In this document: in pieces, positions 13,245 through 24,234 of the stretch
Position numbering within the stretch: the stretch's first letter is position 1
Layout: each line of letters opens with the position of its first letter
Origin: Ichthyophonus hoferi
Taxonomy: Eukaryota; Opisthokonta; Ichthyosporea; Ichthyophonida; Ichthyophonidae
Assembly: GCA_002751075.1 (NCBI GenBank)
Contig: NAOQ01000429.1
Coordinates: forward strand, 4,873 to 48,325
Direction: 5' to 3'
DNA: 43,453 bases
The notes under the pieces: generated by a model
The model's database searches: none
Told to the model about the DNA's origin: nothing
What the model saw: only the letters and a program-made list of their open reading frames with translations
Program-made: the position numbers and the translations under genes

Positions 13245-13680
13245 CTATTGGAAATAGGACTAGTATCTATGGTAATGAGTTCTATTAGACTGTCGTCATC
13301 AGGTAAAGGGCAGGCTAAAGCTTTAGCCAGCTGCTCTGGAGTCTCCCTCTATTGATTGGCGGTTATAGAAGCCTTTAGGTTTTTACCTGGTGATGTATTA
13401 TATATATAACAACTTTAATCTAATTGTGACAGTGTGTATATAGTTGCGATATTATTATTGTCAGAAGAATCAATATCAGACTTAACTAGTTGGTTATTTA
13501 GTAAAATACTTGGATTACTTACTTCAACCTCTTTAACACCTATAGACATAATATATATATATAAATATAAAACACATAAAGTGAACAATAAATGTTGATG
13601 ACGAAGATCAGTCAATTTTGACGCCTGAGAATAAGCTGTAACAAAAAAGGCATTGAACACTTTGATTCCAATAACTTTTA
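13245..13680 (-). repeat. Unclassified repeat family R2, direct copy R2b
   Basis: Direct partner of R2a, offset by about 1.25 kb. On the minus strand it carries blocks NAFFVTAY, VKEVEVSNPSILLNNQLVKS and EQLAKALACPLPDDDSLIEL, each with a counterpart in R2a, R2c or R2d. A TA-rich run at 13550-13563 differs in length from R2a. Confidence 0.72.
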
Positions 13681-13689
13681 ATCAACAAC

Positions 13690-13795
13690 TTGAGATTGAG
13701 GAGGAGTTATCAAAAGCTCTAGCTTGGAGTTTGCCTGATGACAATTTGCAAATAGAACTCAGTAACATCAATACTACTTTTATTCCCAACATGCA
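13690..13795 (+). repeat. Short plus-strand fragment of family R2 (R2d)
   Basis: The plus strand encodes EELSKALAWSLPDDNLQIEL. This matches the EQLAKALACPLPDDDSLIEL block of R2b read on the other strand. It is therefore an inverted fragment adjoining R2b. Confidence 0.6.
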
Positions 13796-13838
13796 CTAAG
13801 CATCATTTATATTTAAAATTCATCACAACGTACTTTTC

Positions 13839-13869
<31 letters not shown>

Positions 13870-13871
13870 TT

Positions 13872-14361
13872 NNNNNNNNNNNNNNNNNNNNNNNNNNNNN
13901 NNNNNNNNNNNNNNNNNNNNNNNNNNNNNNNNNNNNNNNNNNNNNNNNNNNNNNNNNNNNNNNNNNNNNNNNNNNNNNNNNNNNNNNNNNNNNNNNNNNN
14001 NNNNNNNNNNNNNNNNNNNNNNNNNNNNNNNNNNNNNNNNNNNNNNNNNNNNNNNNNNNNNNNNNNNNNNNNNNNNNNNNNNNNNNNNNNNNNNNNNNNN
14101 NNNNNNNNNNNNNNNNNNNNNNNNNNNNNNNNNNNNNNNNNNNNNNNNNNNNNNNNNNNNNNNNNNNNNNNNNNNNNNNNNNNNNNNNNNNNNNNNNNNN
14201 NNNNNNNNNNNNNNNNNNNNNNNNNNNNNNNNNNNNNNNNNNNNNNNNNNNNNNNNNNNNNNNNNNNNNNNNNNNNNNNNNNNNNNNNNNNNNNNNNNNN
14301 NNNNNNNNNNNNNNNNNNNNNNNNNNNNNNNNNNNNNNNNNNNNNNNNNNNNNNNNNNNNN
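13872..14361. other. Assembly gap (490 N) bordered by poly-T
   Basis: N run with T-rich sequence on both sides (about 13837-13871 and 14362-14385). Apparent ORFs through it are meaningless. Confidence 0.99.
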
Positions 14362-14385
14362 TTTTTTTTTTTTTTTTTTTTTTTT

Positions 14386-15084
14386 CAAATCTAAATGAAT
14401 TTAAGTATATTATCTATACGCAACGGGTTTTGGAAAATATCCCTATATCCAGGTAACATATTCTATATTAGGAAATTTGTCTAATTAGAAAAAAGCAAAC
14501 ATATTGGGGAGCTCGCATAGTTTTAATGTCTGTCATTATATAGGGAAACAACATTCTTTTTTTTTTCTTTTTTTTTTTGGGAAGTACTTTTGGATTGGGA
14601 AAACTACTCATCAATTTACAACTCATATTAAATTGTTAGCTAATTATTACACTTGTCAAAGTATAATTGATGGATTACTAAATAGTAAATGAAGCAGGTC
14701 TGAGAAATGTAGTGGTATTTCTAAATTATATAACCTAGGTACAGAGTTGATACTAGCTATTACAGTTTTAGTTTTTAAGTAAAAAAGGAATAATCTTTGT
14801 GTTTTAAGATTATAACTCGTACCCCATTGGAGACTTTGTCTCAGAAGCCTGTAGAAAGTAGCAAAAGAAAATAAAGGCTATGATTAGTTTTATAACAAGA
14901 CTTATTATCAAGTTTGTTAGAAAAAAATGCATGGAGAGTTACCAACCAATCATAATAACAGTAATATTGTGATTTGACAGAATTTGGTAAGAACGTTTGA
15001 AAACCACAGAGATACAGACACTTTATTATTCTGAAATAACCACATATCTGCACCAAATGAGTAGTGCATGTTTGTGGACTTGGA
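14386..15084. other. AT-rich stretch left of copy A
   Basis: No supportable gene. The open frames at 14504-14692 (+) and 14841-15056 (-) have AT-driven composition and no recognisable motif. Confidence 0.4.
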
Positions 15085-15969
15085 ATTAAAGTCTGGTCAT
15101 ATTGGAGGTCTCCTCGTCTATTTTGTTTGAATCCTCTGATTCTAAATCTGAAGAAGACAGATTCCTATGAGCTTGAAGAGGAAGATTGTGGGACTGTGAT
15201 AGAGATAGGAGAAAGCGGAATGAACCGTTTTGTGGTGGTTGTTCAGGAGGACGTGTTGTCGTTGGTTGAATCTGAAGAGGAAATGGCGACCTACTGTTTC
15301 TTACCAATGCGGGTAGATCATTTGATTGATTTTGATGTCATAAGTAAATGTCGTTTGGAGGACTTAGCTTCATTGACAACCTAGCCTTGGAGATACTAAA
15401 ATGAAAACACGCAAAAAAGATAAGCTTATAATATTAAGTTTATTATAATTTCCAATCCTTATACGAGACCTGGGTAGGTGTTATATAGTTTCCGCCGTCG
15501 TACTGAGAGCCAGTCAGTATACTTAATGTTACATTATTTGAATATATAAAGACATAAGGATAATCATAATGGTACCGTTTGCACTGGGTGCTAAACTTAG
15601 AGCTAATACTTAAGAAACGGTAAAGTTATGTAATGGATAATGTACCAGGGGGGTGATGTCCCAGGTTAATAAGAAGCAATAAATTAAATTAATAAAGTCC
15701 GAAGGTAAAGCTAAAGCCAGTGCCCTAAAAGCCCTTACTGGTCACGATCGAATCGATAACTATAAGCCAAGACTTTTGTGAAAGCTAATTACTATTAATT
15801 AAAACATACCTATAAATAGTCTTGTACCGCTAATCCAATAATCCCTAACTGATTAATAATTCTAAGCTTAATAATACTAACCAATAAATGAGAGGTTAGT
15901 AACTCGGTAATTCACGCAAGAGAATTAATTAATCTAAACTTAAACACGTACCAGCTTAATAGAATAACA
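15085..15969 (-). mobile_element. TGTT-unit, copy A
   Basis: On the minus strand the unit begins TGTTATTCTATTAAGC at 15969. It runs through a conserved AT-rich leader (TTTTAATTAATAGTAATTAG; a TATACTGACTGG box near 15515) and then encodes a decayed Ser/Glu-rich ORF ending near 15085. The same order of landmarks is seen in copies B and C. Visible ORF landmarks are a Lys/Arg-rich start, an MT(S)K-like segment and an acidic Ser tail. Both ends coincide with those of B and C to within a few bases. The copy is broken and the class is unproven. Confidence 0.78.
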
Positions 15970-17660
15970 GATTATAATAGTTCCAACTTCAGCAGATAAT
16001 TGAAATGAATACCAGTATATGATGTTTTCAAAGTACCCTTTTTACCCAATCAATGGCCTTCACCCTAGTCTTTACATATTCATTAACATACGTTAAAAAA
16101 GGAATATTTAATTAATTTTCGTATTTCTTTTTATAGTTATAATCATTTAGTATTATTTGCAATTATGTTGATGTTGAAGGGAATGTATATTCTCATCTGT
16201 CATGTAAGTATAACTCCTTTCAAAATATATACCTTGAATTTTTCCTGCCTATCAGCATTAAATCTTAATCATATGACAGAACCATTGTATGGTATGTTGC
16301 AAGTCAAATCAAGTTATCTGACCCGTGATTTTTATAGTTCCGAACCGGACTAACACTAGTTAACCAATGATCTATGTCTCACTTTCAATTGGATCGGCTG
16401 CCAAAAATACTACATTGTATCATGGTTAAAATAAGAAGCAACTACTACCCACCTGTTAATGTATTAAAGTATTAAATGTATATTCAAACATTGTATACAA
16501 TAATATTATTAGCAAGTCATAATTAAAACTATAAACGCGCGCCTAATTCCTAGAGCACGTAGCCACTTGTATAGACAAGTTAAGTTATAAGTTCACGGCA
16601 TCGGCAACGCTATTGGCCCGATGAATAATAAGCGATTGATTCTAATTGGAATCGATTAGCCAATCTCAACTTGAAAACAATAAAAGACAATCAGTACTAG
16701 ACGCTAGCTTTGGCTATCTTGGAAATTTTAAAAGAACATGTTCTGTTTTATCTGGTATTTATATATTCTTCCTTTTTGCTTGCATAGATAAGGATAATAG
16801 TTACAATAAAACTATTCCTTGATTACCACCTACTTCTATACGTATAGAAGCAAGAATATGGAGTCCACCCCATATTCTGAATCGAATAAGGATATCAGCG
16901 AGACCACCCGAAAGGGATCTCGCATAGAAAAATGGAGTTAAGACTCGGCTGGTGACATGGTCATCAGCGACGTTTTTAACCGCACTCAGGTATAATTTTC
17001 TAAATCTTAGAAGAGGCTTCTTAGCCAAACAGAGATCCATGATTTTTTACAGTTGAAGTATTTCAGCCCCTACAAGTGTTTGGCTGAATACTTTATTTGT
17101 CTGTACAAAAATACTTAATGTTTATTTAGCATTAAAGCTCCAAATGTTAAATAGTTTAAAATGAGGTTTCAATTGGTAATTAAAAGTTAAACGTAAAATA
17201 ATGATAGTTAATTAATTACATGATGTCACTAATTATAGGTAATTAGGACCAGTTTGATAAGGGAAGTCTAGCTTGGAAATTCACTGTCATTATTAGGTAG
17301 TGTTGGCCATTGGACTTAAAATATACGTAATAGACATGATATAAAAAGGATACGTATTAATAGAATGATTCTTTGGACAATCATTAGGAAAAATGTTGCT
17401 AACAACGCAGTTCGGGAGAATCCCAATATAGGGATATACATATCTCTATTGTTAATCACAAGGTCAACAATATAACTAGCATCCACAAACCGAGTCTGGT
17501 TCCTAAAAATTAATAAAGCTGCCTTAATCAACTACTCGTACAAATGATATGGCTTTTTTTTTGTGTTCATTGAAAGATATGTATTGTGTCTCATAGGAGT
17601 AAAACATCTACTAACATACACAGAGTGAAACGTACTTAGTCTATACAATCAGTAATAAGA
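15970..17660. other. AT-rich non-coding stretch
   Basis: No recognisable gene. Minus-strand frames at 16801-17040 and 17316-17531 are moderately protein-like but match nothing I know. Confidence 0.35.
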
Positions 17661-17902
17661 ATGGGATCCATGAGTGAAGCAAAAAGACATAGGATACACA
17701 TATGCTCAGACAGCGACGAGAATAAAGAGAATGGCTTTTTTGAAGAAAAAAAAACACGTGTGAAGAGGATTTAGCAAGCGGTCAGTCCATATCTGAGAGT
17801 GAAAAGGAAGAAGAATCAGACACAGAATTTACCAGATCCGCAGATTCCGACAAATTTCAACTAGATCATGTCAACTTATATCAATGTGTTTTAAATATGT
17901 AA
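17661..17902 (+). pseudogene. Short acidic, Ser-rich protein relic
   Basis: From ATG 17661 the text reads MGSMSEAKRHRIHICSDSDE and continues as Glu/Ser/Asp-rich sequence (SISESEKEEESDTEF) to about 17902. The frame is not continuous over its whole length. A basic start followed by an acidic Ser tail resembles the N-terminus encoded by the TGTT units in composition only, not in alignment. It may be the start of a mobile-element protein. Confidence 0.35.
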
Positions 17903-18629
17903 GAATTTTAGTATCTTACCTGACTTAGTGAAGGAGCCAGTATTGAATTATACAGGAAAAAACATTCATTCATCCCCACCTAACAGCTTCAAATAAAATA
18001 GATATAGGGCATTGATAAAAAACATACCAGTTCCTTCCCCTATCATTTAGTTATTACGATTTAGTTCATAATATTCGGTTTCAATCCATCAATATTGACA
18101 ACTTCAATTGTTTTCCTCTACAATGACGTCATTGCTGTAGCATGAGAACCATTTAAAAAAAATTATTATTGACTTTATTGGGTATTTCTTGGTTATTGTT
18201 GGTTATTTAAATTATTTATCTATTTATAATTATGCAATAGCTGTACACTTATAGGTAGATGTAAGGTTATACACTAGAAAGTAATTGGTGCAGCCACAAC
18301 TGTGTGGAAATTAATTTTGTTTGACCAATAATACATATTACATACACTTTTATTTTCTTTCTCGGCACTGGTGTCATGAGCGCTTAAAAAGGATGTCTTT
18401 ATTTGGATTTCAAGCGCCTATATATTGTCAACAATTAGACGTCCTCGTGTGGATAAAAGTAGAGTATTAAAGCATTTTTCCACAATGCAAAAAGGGCCAT
18501 AAATCATTACCAAATTGTATTAACTATATGAATATTTGTTAATAAAATTAAACATTTTAATTTTAATTACAGGGAAAGAGAAGATATTGCTTACTCTTAT
18601 ATTTTAATTCACTTTTTGACTCACATAGT
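17903..18629. other. AT-rich non-coding stretch
   Basis: No ORF of note, no RNA gene and no clear repeat. Confidence 0.4.
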
Positions 18630-20370
18630 CATAAGTGAATCTTACATAAAGTACCAGAGTATTATTATACCAATCACATTGGACAAAACACGTCCCAATA
18701 GAGGAAAGAGATCAAGGCCAGACCAAAAAGGCCAAATGAACTACTAGTCCAATGCAGATGTATAGGTAGAAAAACAACTGTATTGGACCAACATCAACTT
18801 ATCTATTGAACAGGGTTATGGGCCCAATCAAAAATTCTAGAACCAAGTGGTGGCTTCTTATCTTATAATCAAAGTCAATAAATACTACAGCACCTTTCAC
18901 CCTTGCAAACAACAGTAATGGTAATGTAAACCATGCTAACAATACTTCAAAAGATCTTCCTGCCAAAGACCAGTGAGTAGAGCCTGAGAATACAGGTAAT
19001 CAACTGCCTATGAATTCGAATTATGAGCCTACTGATTCGTCCCAGTCAATAAGAGGTGAACAAAATGACTATAGGAAACAGGAGGTACCTTACAGTCAAG
19101 ACACCCAAGCTACATATAGTAATTATTCTTTGGGAAGGAGACCTGCTGCACTATATTATGCCCACAGTGCCTATTCAAAAAGACAGTATATCCATCCAAA
19201 AGGGACGAATGACTTCAGTGAGCAACAAGTTCTGTAGAGGTAACCATGAATCAATAATCTTTTTGGACTAGGCCCTAGTCATTGTTATACAACTGGACCA
19301 AACCAGTCTTTGGGCTGCCAGACGACAGTTATTATGAGCCATACTACTCCAGGGGTGGGAAACCTGACCCAGATGAATAATGCCAACCAGGACTCTCAAT
19401 AATGCAGGAACATGAGTAGCGGCTGGTTGCAGGAGGATACACTTCTACCCAACCTACAGCTACAAAAGAAATATCTCTTGAAACGTCATTGGATGATCAT
19501 TTCATTTCTTATATGAGCTCAAATAATGTGGCTCAGTCAATCTGAGTAGACACTTCAAGGTTACCCAAGCTGTCACTCATTGAACCAGAATATTTCCATA
19601 ACTAGTAGAATTAGCCACCACACCTATAGTTATGCACCATGAAAATCAATCTGTGCATTGTTTACCCAATATTATCTGTGGCAGATGATGATCTGACTAA
19701 CTAGGAATAGGCCTGTAGGGACATCCTACGTTTCACCATCAACTACACTGAATAGCATACCTTGTGCATCAATGAGCTCAGTTTTGCATATGGCATTTGG
19801 TTAGTTGTACCCCATTTTATGGGTATTAATACCCTTGTTAATTTGGAACAGATTCTGGACATCTGGCAGCAATCGCTCCCAAACCATGGGAAGTGACTTC
19901 ACAACTCCTTCAGGACTAATGACATGGTCCAGCAGTTGGCTTTATGTGGTCATTTCCTCTGGGCTCATGAATTCTACAAAACAATCATTGATGCCATTTA
20001 CAAGATTTCAGTCTATCAAACTTGCTTCTTAAATGTGATCTTCAGTCTCTCTATGACGAACGTTTGATCACCCGAATTCTGTATTCTTTATGAATCTTGG
20101 AGTTAATTATCAGACACCAAGGACACCAGAGGTAGGATTGGGAAATTATCAACACTCTCTCAGCTAGGCAGTATCCTAGAAAACGATGTGTTGGTTTTCC
20201 TGCAACAAGTTGAGCCACAATAAGTTTGAACGCATCTCCATCAACAGATTTAGAACAGGAAAAAATAATGATAGAAGTCATCCAGCCAGAAAAAACAAGA
20301 AACGAAAATGCCTCTTCTTTAAATACCAATCCCCCTTCAAAATATATAACACATAGAGCCATCAGAACAA
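18630..20370 (+). pseudogene. Decayed plus-strand protein-coding fossil, possibly gag-like
   Basis: Base composition is less AT-rich than the surroundings. The plus-strand text is protein-like over more than 1 kb: an Asn/Gln/Tyr/Ser-rich part (open frame 19010-19237), then a helical part around 19800-20040 with blocks such as NLEQILDIWQQSLPN and ALCGHFLWAHEFYKTIIDAI, then a Lys/Arg-rich tail near 20260-20340. A polar Tyr-rich N-part, a helical core and a basic tail is the layout of Ty1/copia-type Gag proteins, but I see no diagnostic motif. It carries several breaks. Its right end abuts copy B. Confidence 0.4.
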
Positions 20371-20375
20371 AGGGG

Positions 20376-21234
20376 TCAAGACTTCACCATCAATAACACA
20401 GTATCGTCCTCGTCTTCATTGATCTCGAATATATCGATATTTTCATCTGTTGATGAGGTTAAAACCGTATCGGAGTTAGAAGAAGTTGTAGCCACCAATG
20501 AGCTTGAATTGTAAGGCACTTGAACAGAAAGAGAAATTGGTGGAACTGGTATGAATTGCTTGGTGTCCGCACAGATTTTTGATGAATTACCAACTAAGGA
20601 ATCAGAAGAAGAAACCGTAGCCTTCCGCTTTTTGCCAACACGAGTAGACCGTTCTATGTATTGAGGCGTAAGAAGAATTTGGCATTCAATTGATTTTGAT
20701 TTCAAAGACGACTTGGATTTTGACATAATCAAGTAAAGACTAATATTTGCTCTAGAACATATAAATTTAAATTTATTAATTAAACTTCTGGTCCTTGTAT
20801 GAAACCTTAGTAGTCGTTATATAGTTTCCGCCATCTCCGCCATCTTTACTGAATCCCAGTCAGTAAACTTAATATGGTACATTATTAAAAATAAATAAAG
20901 ATATTGGAAAGATCGGAATGATATGGGTGTTAATCTTATTGTAGATACTTAGGATAACAGTAAAGTTATCTATGGATAATGTCCCAAGATTACAATTAAA
21001 GTTTTGTTCTGATCGCGATCTAATCGATAGCCATAATATATAACTTTGTGAAACCTAATTACTATTAATTAAAACATCTCTATTAAAGTCTTGTACCGCT
21101 AATCCAATGGTTCCTTATTGATTAATAGTTTTATGTATGAAAATACCAACCAATCATGGAGAGGTTAGTAATTAAGTACTTCACACAATTATAATTAATT
21201 AAATCTATGTACGTACTAGTTTATTGTAACAACA
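20376..21234 (-). mobile_element. TGTT-unit, copy B, with the best-preserved short ORF
   Basis: On the minus strand the unit starts TGTTGTTACAATAAAC at 21234. The leader shares TTTTAATTAATAGTAATTAG and TTTACTGACTGG with copies A and C. It then encodes an open frame, 20732 to 20376, of 118 residues. The frame begins MSKSKSSLKSKSIECQILL, continues LTPQYIERSTRVGKKRKATV at about 17-36 and ends in an acidic Ser/Thr/Asp tail (ENIDIFEINEDEDD, about 97-110). This looks like a nuclear protein N-terminus (basic patch, then acidic tail). A catalytic domain is absent. The ORF may be the start of a longer protein in an intact relative. Confidence 0.8.
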
Positions 21235-21263
21235 CATAGCAGCAGTAACTTTTATCTCATGGG

Positions 21264-21503
21264 ATGAGCATGAGAATGAGCCCACAGACTACTTTGAGAA
21301 GGAGCCCAACAGAGATTGGCTGTCACTCTGTAGTGGCTACTAATGGGGACCTGGATTATGTAAACCAGGGCACCATGGCCATTGCCCAGGAAGAAGAGGA
21401 CATAGCCAAAGTAGACACAGAAGAAAAACAAAGAGCAGTGAAAAGACAAACCTGTCCCAGAGAAGCAATGACGACGGATTGGAAGGACTCAGGATCTCAT
21501 TGA
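21264..21503 (+). CDS. Small unassigned ORF (79 residues)
   Basis: Starts at ATG 21264, 30 bp beyond the end of copy B, and is less AT-rich than its surroundings. It reads MSMRMSPQTTLRRSPTEIG and then an acidic/basic stretch (EEEDIAKVDTEEKQRAVKR). It could be a fragment of a larger coding region or of a mobile element. The opposite strand is also open over much of it, so the coding sense is uncertain. Confidence 0.25.
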   Translation: MSMRMSPQTTLRRSPTEIGCHSVVATNGDLDYVNQGTMAIAQEEEDIAKVDTEEKQRAVKRQTCPREAMTTDWKDSGSH

Positions 21504-21836
21504 TCACTGGGTAATTTCTGCATGGTAAATTACTTGTTTAACTGGCAACATAGATGAAGCACCATAAGACGACATTGGTGAGACAAGATATAATACTCAT
21601 TATGAAACAAAAGATGCAATGAAGTAACTTACTTTTAGCCACAATAATTAAGCGGCAGGTATTTCCCATACACATACTTGCTTTTGTTGTTATTAATTAA
21701 AGAGCAAGGTCTTTTAGAACTCCTCTTTGACCACTATATATATATATATAGACCACTTGACATAATTAATTAATTAATTAATTAAGGATACTAATAGCCT
21801 AGCATAGCTTGCTCATTTTGTTAAGAGACTACCTAT
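21504..21836. repeat. Short stretch with simple repeats between copies B and E
   Basis: Holds a (TA)n run at about 21735-21751 and a (TTAA)n-type run at about 21763-21785. No gene seen. Confidence 0.6.
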
Positions 21837-22815
21837 TGTTGTAATATTAGGCTAGTAATTAGAATTAGATTTTCTTTATTTATTTATTACTTGTGTGAAG
21901 TACTGGGTAACTAACCTCGCAGCACTGCGCTGTTTGATTAATTAATTTTATCCAGTTTTAATTACTTGGAGTTGAGGCTCATTACACAATTAGCGGCGGT
22001 GCAACGTTTATAAACGGATATTTTTATCTGATAAATTTTATCTTGGTATAAATAGATCAGTATACCGATTGGTCCGAGGCCCAGTCATGGGGTATCGCCA
22101 TAAAAGTCAATCTTTAAAACTTTTCTTGGTCAGGACCATATTAAGTATATTGACAGGCCATAAATAGATCGGCGCAAAACTATATCACGTTAACTCAGTC
22201 CATTATCAACGACCGGAAAATAAAAAAATAAACCTTAACACCTTAGTTTGAGTATTGATTATTGTTTTACTTTGGTGATGACACAAAAGTAAACTTTATT
22301 CCGCAAAAGTTCTAAACGCGCTCTTTCGCTAACTCCTGAGACCATCTTTTGGTTCGTGAGAGTAGATAAGAAAGCGAAGGTTATTATATCTACGGATTCA
22401 AGTGAGAGAAGCGGAACATCGACATACAAGGCTGTCCCGAGCAGGAAAATAACTATAATCTGTGACCCTTTTTCTTCCAAAGGCTCTACGTCGACGTTTA
22501 GCCAAGAAGAATCATCCCCTATTGACTCTGAGACAGTATTTGACGCTTATTCGGAAAGCAAATCTTCAACGGACAAGGATGTTGATAAAATATGACCGAG
22601 CCTCAGACCAATCGGCATACTAATCTAATTATACCGAGATAAATTTTATCAGATAAAAGTATCTATTTGCAAGTATTGCATTTCTAATTGTCTAATAAAC
22701 TTTAACTTTAAGTAATTAAAGCTGGATAAGATTAAACAATCAAATAGCACAGTGCGAGATTAGCTACTTAGTAAATAAATAAATAAATAAATCTAATTAC
22801 TAGCCTAATACAACA
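21837..22815 (+). mobile_element. Copy E: TGTT-family element with long terminal inverted arms
   Basis: The left arm (21837 to about 22090) begins TGTTGTAATATTAGGCTAG. The right arm (about 22592-22815) is its alignable reverse complement, ending CTAGCCTAATACAACA. Both arms share TTATCCAG(T/C)TTTAATTACTT, TTTTATCTGATAAA, GGTATAA and CCGATTGGTC(C/T)GAGGC. Between them lie a leader with CCATATTAAGTATATTGAC, also found in copies A-C, and the short ORF (about 22305-22595; blocks DKKAKVIIS and AYSESKSS). Total about 979 bp. Flanks CCTAT and ACCAT give no clean target duplication. The size and arms suggest a non-autonomous terminal-inverted-repeat element. Confidence 0.8.
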
Positions 22816-23680
22816 ACCATCTGCCCCACTCAATCAAATTATACCAGAGATGCTGCACTTAGAGTGACAGGCATGTCCAAACATGTATTCAAGACATCAA
22901 TTACACGTGTTTAGTTTTGGGAGACCAACAAATACCCTATTTTCAATAGTACTGAGTATGCAATATCTTAGGTAATATTACGTAGATTAGCTGAGGTGTC
23001 AGAGCGAATACATCTTTTTCAACTGGGAACCTTGGGCGTTTTGTATCCAAACCAACTGTACAACATCCGCGGCTTGCCAAACAAGTATTGACATACTTGA
23101 ATTCTACAAGAAACCTGTCAACAATCTATCACACAGATGAAAAGATTATGTTGCAAGAGGGGTGACCGACCACCTTGGCTTGGTGTAAATATGGGACATG
23201 TCCCTCATTTAGTTCTAAAATGGAGGGACTCCTTCCCATATCTCATGAAGTGGTCATTTAGTAATTTTATTAAAGGAGGGGTTTAAAATATAATTTCATA
23301 GAAATGTTTTTTGACCAAACTATACTAATTTAATATTTTAATATTTATACTCTCTTGTTTTAAAAGCCATTTTATTTAAAATATTTTTTATTAGTTGCTA
23401 TAGGAAGGGCCACACTGGTTAGGCACGCTCAGCCCCAATGGATAAACACATAAACAGAAACACATTCAGCTTTGACTCTTAGAAAAAATTTTATACATAC
23501 ACGCATAAACACTTAGTCCTACTTCCTTTACACATTTGAATCCAAACATATCATTGAATTAAATATTTTTTATGCCTAAATAGTCTTACCTCAATCAAAC
23601 TTCAAGGTATATTTTTGCTTGAACTAGTTTTGTTCAATATATATTTTTACTTGAGTATATGGGCCTATAATTCTTGAATG
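22816..23680. other. Non-coding stretch
   Basis: A (TAAA)-type run at 22770-22791 sits just inside the right arm of E. Beyond it I see no gene. Part of the hAT relic may extend leftward into this stretch, but I cannot support it. Confidence 0.35.
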
Positions 23681-23689
23681 TCATAATAA

Positions 23690-24225
23690 TAATTACTTTT
23701 CACTTACATTTATGATTTAACTAGCTTTATATTGTACTTTTTTCACATATCTGACCAGTTTACTGTCATTAGGAAAAATACTCATTCTACATTTACATAG
23801 GCATTAGTGATAGGAATACTTGATAAAAATAATACAGCATATTTAAAATTAAATGTGTTTATCCTCTTTAACAAATCATACCACTTGTTTAAAATAGCTC
23901 AACCTATAGCAATAATAACATCTTGCATTGGCAACGTGATATAGCGTTCATACCATAGCGTTTGAAAGTTGATATTGGGTATCTTGATAATGACTATGTT
24001 TTAAACAAGGTGATCATCTGTGAATGATATTTTTAAGAAAAAATATTAGATTCTTTTGTGATAAGGTTCATCTGAGAAATTATATCATTCATTCAGATAA
24101 TGAATAGACGTTTCACAAAACAATGTAAAATCATCTTTTATGGCCTCTGGTATTTCTTCTGAAAATTGTACAAGCAAATATTGTGCAGTATTTTCAAAAC
24201 ATGACTGTTTAATTCAATTAGTAAG
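23690..24225 (-). pseudogene. hAT-superfamily transposase relic, C-terminal part
   Basis: One minus-strand frame, with several in-frame stops, reads FNFKYAVLFLSSIPITNAYV, then (about 23790-23700) VFFLMTVNWSDM and KKYNIKLVKS followed by VKSNYYYD. This is the hAT C-terminal dimerisation signature (SIP-SNAYVERVFS-M---W-D-R----VELVKS---VK-N). Upstream in the same sense (about 24220-24080) lies ENTAQYLLVQFSEEIPEAIK followed by FCETSIHYLNE, the helical stretch that precedes that domain. The relic is inactive and old. The N-terminal BED finger and catalytic Asp region are not found nearby. Confidence 0.72.
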
Positions 24226-24234
24226 ATTATTTTT

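Noticed and set aside
13813-14388. 191-codon minus-strand frame
   Set aside because: It is open only because it crosses the N gap and its poly-T borders.
21837-22815. Clear target-site duplication around copy E
   Set aside because: Flanks CCTAT and ACCAT agree only partly, so no duplication can be claimed.
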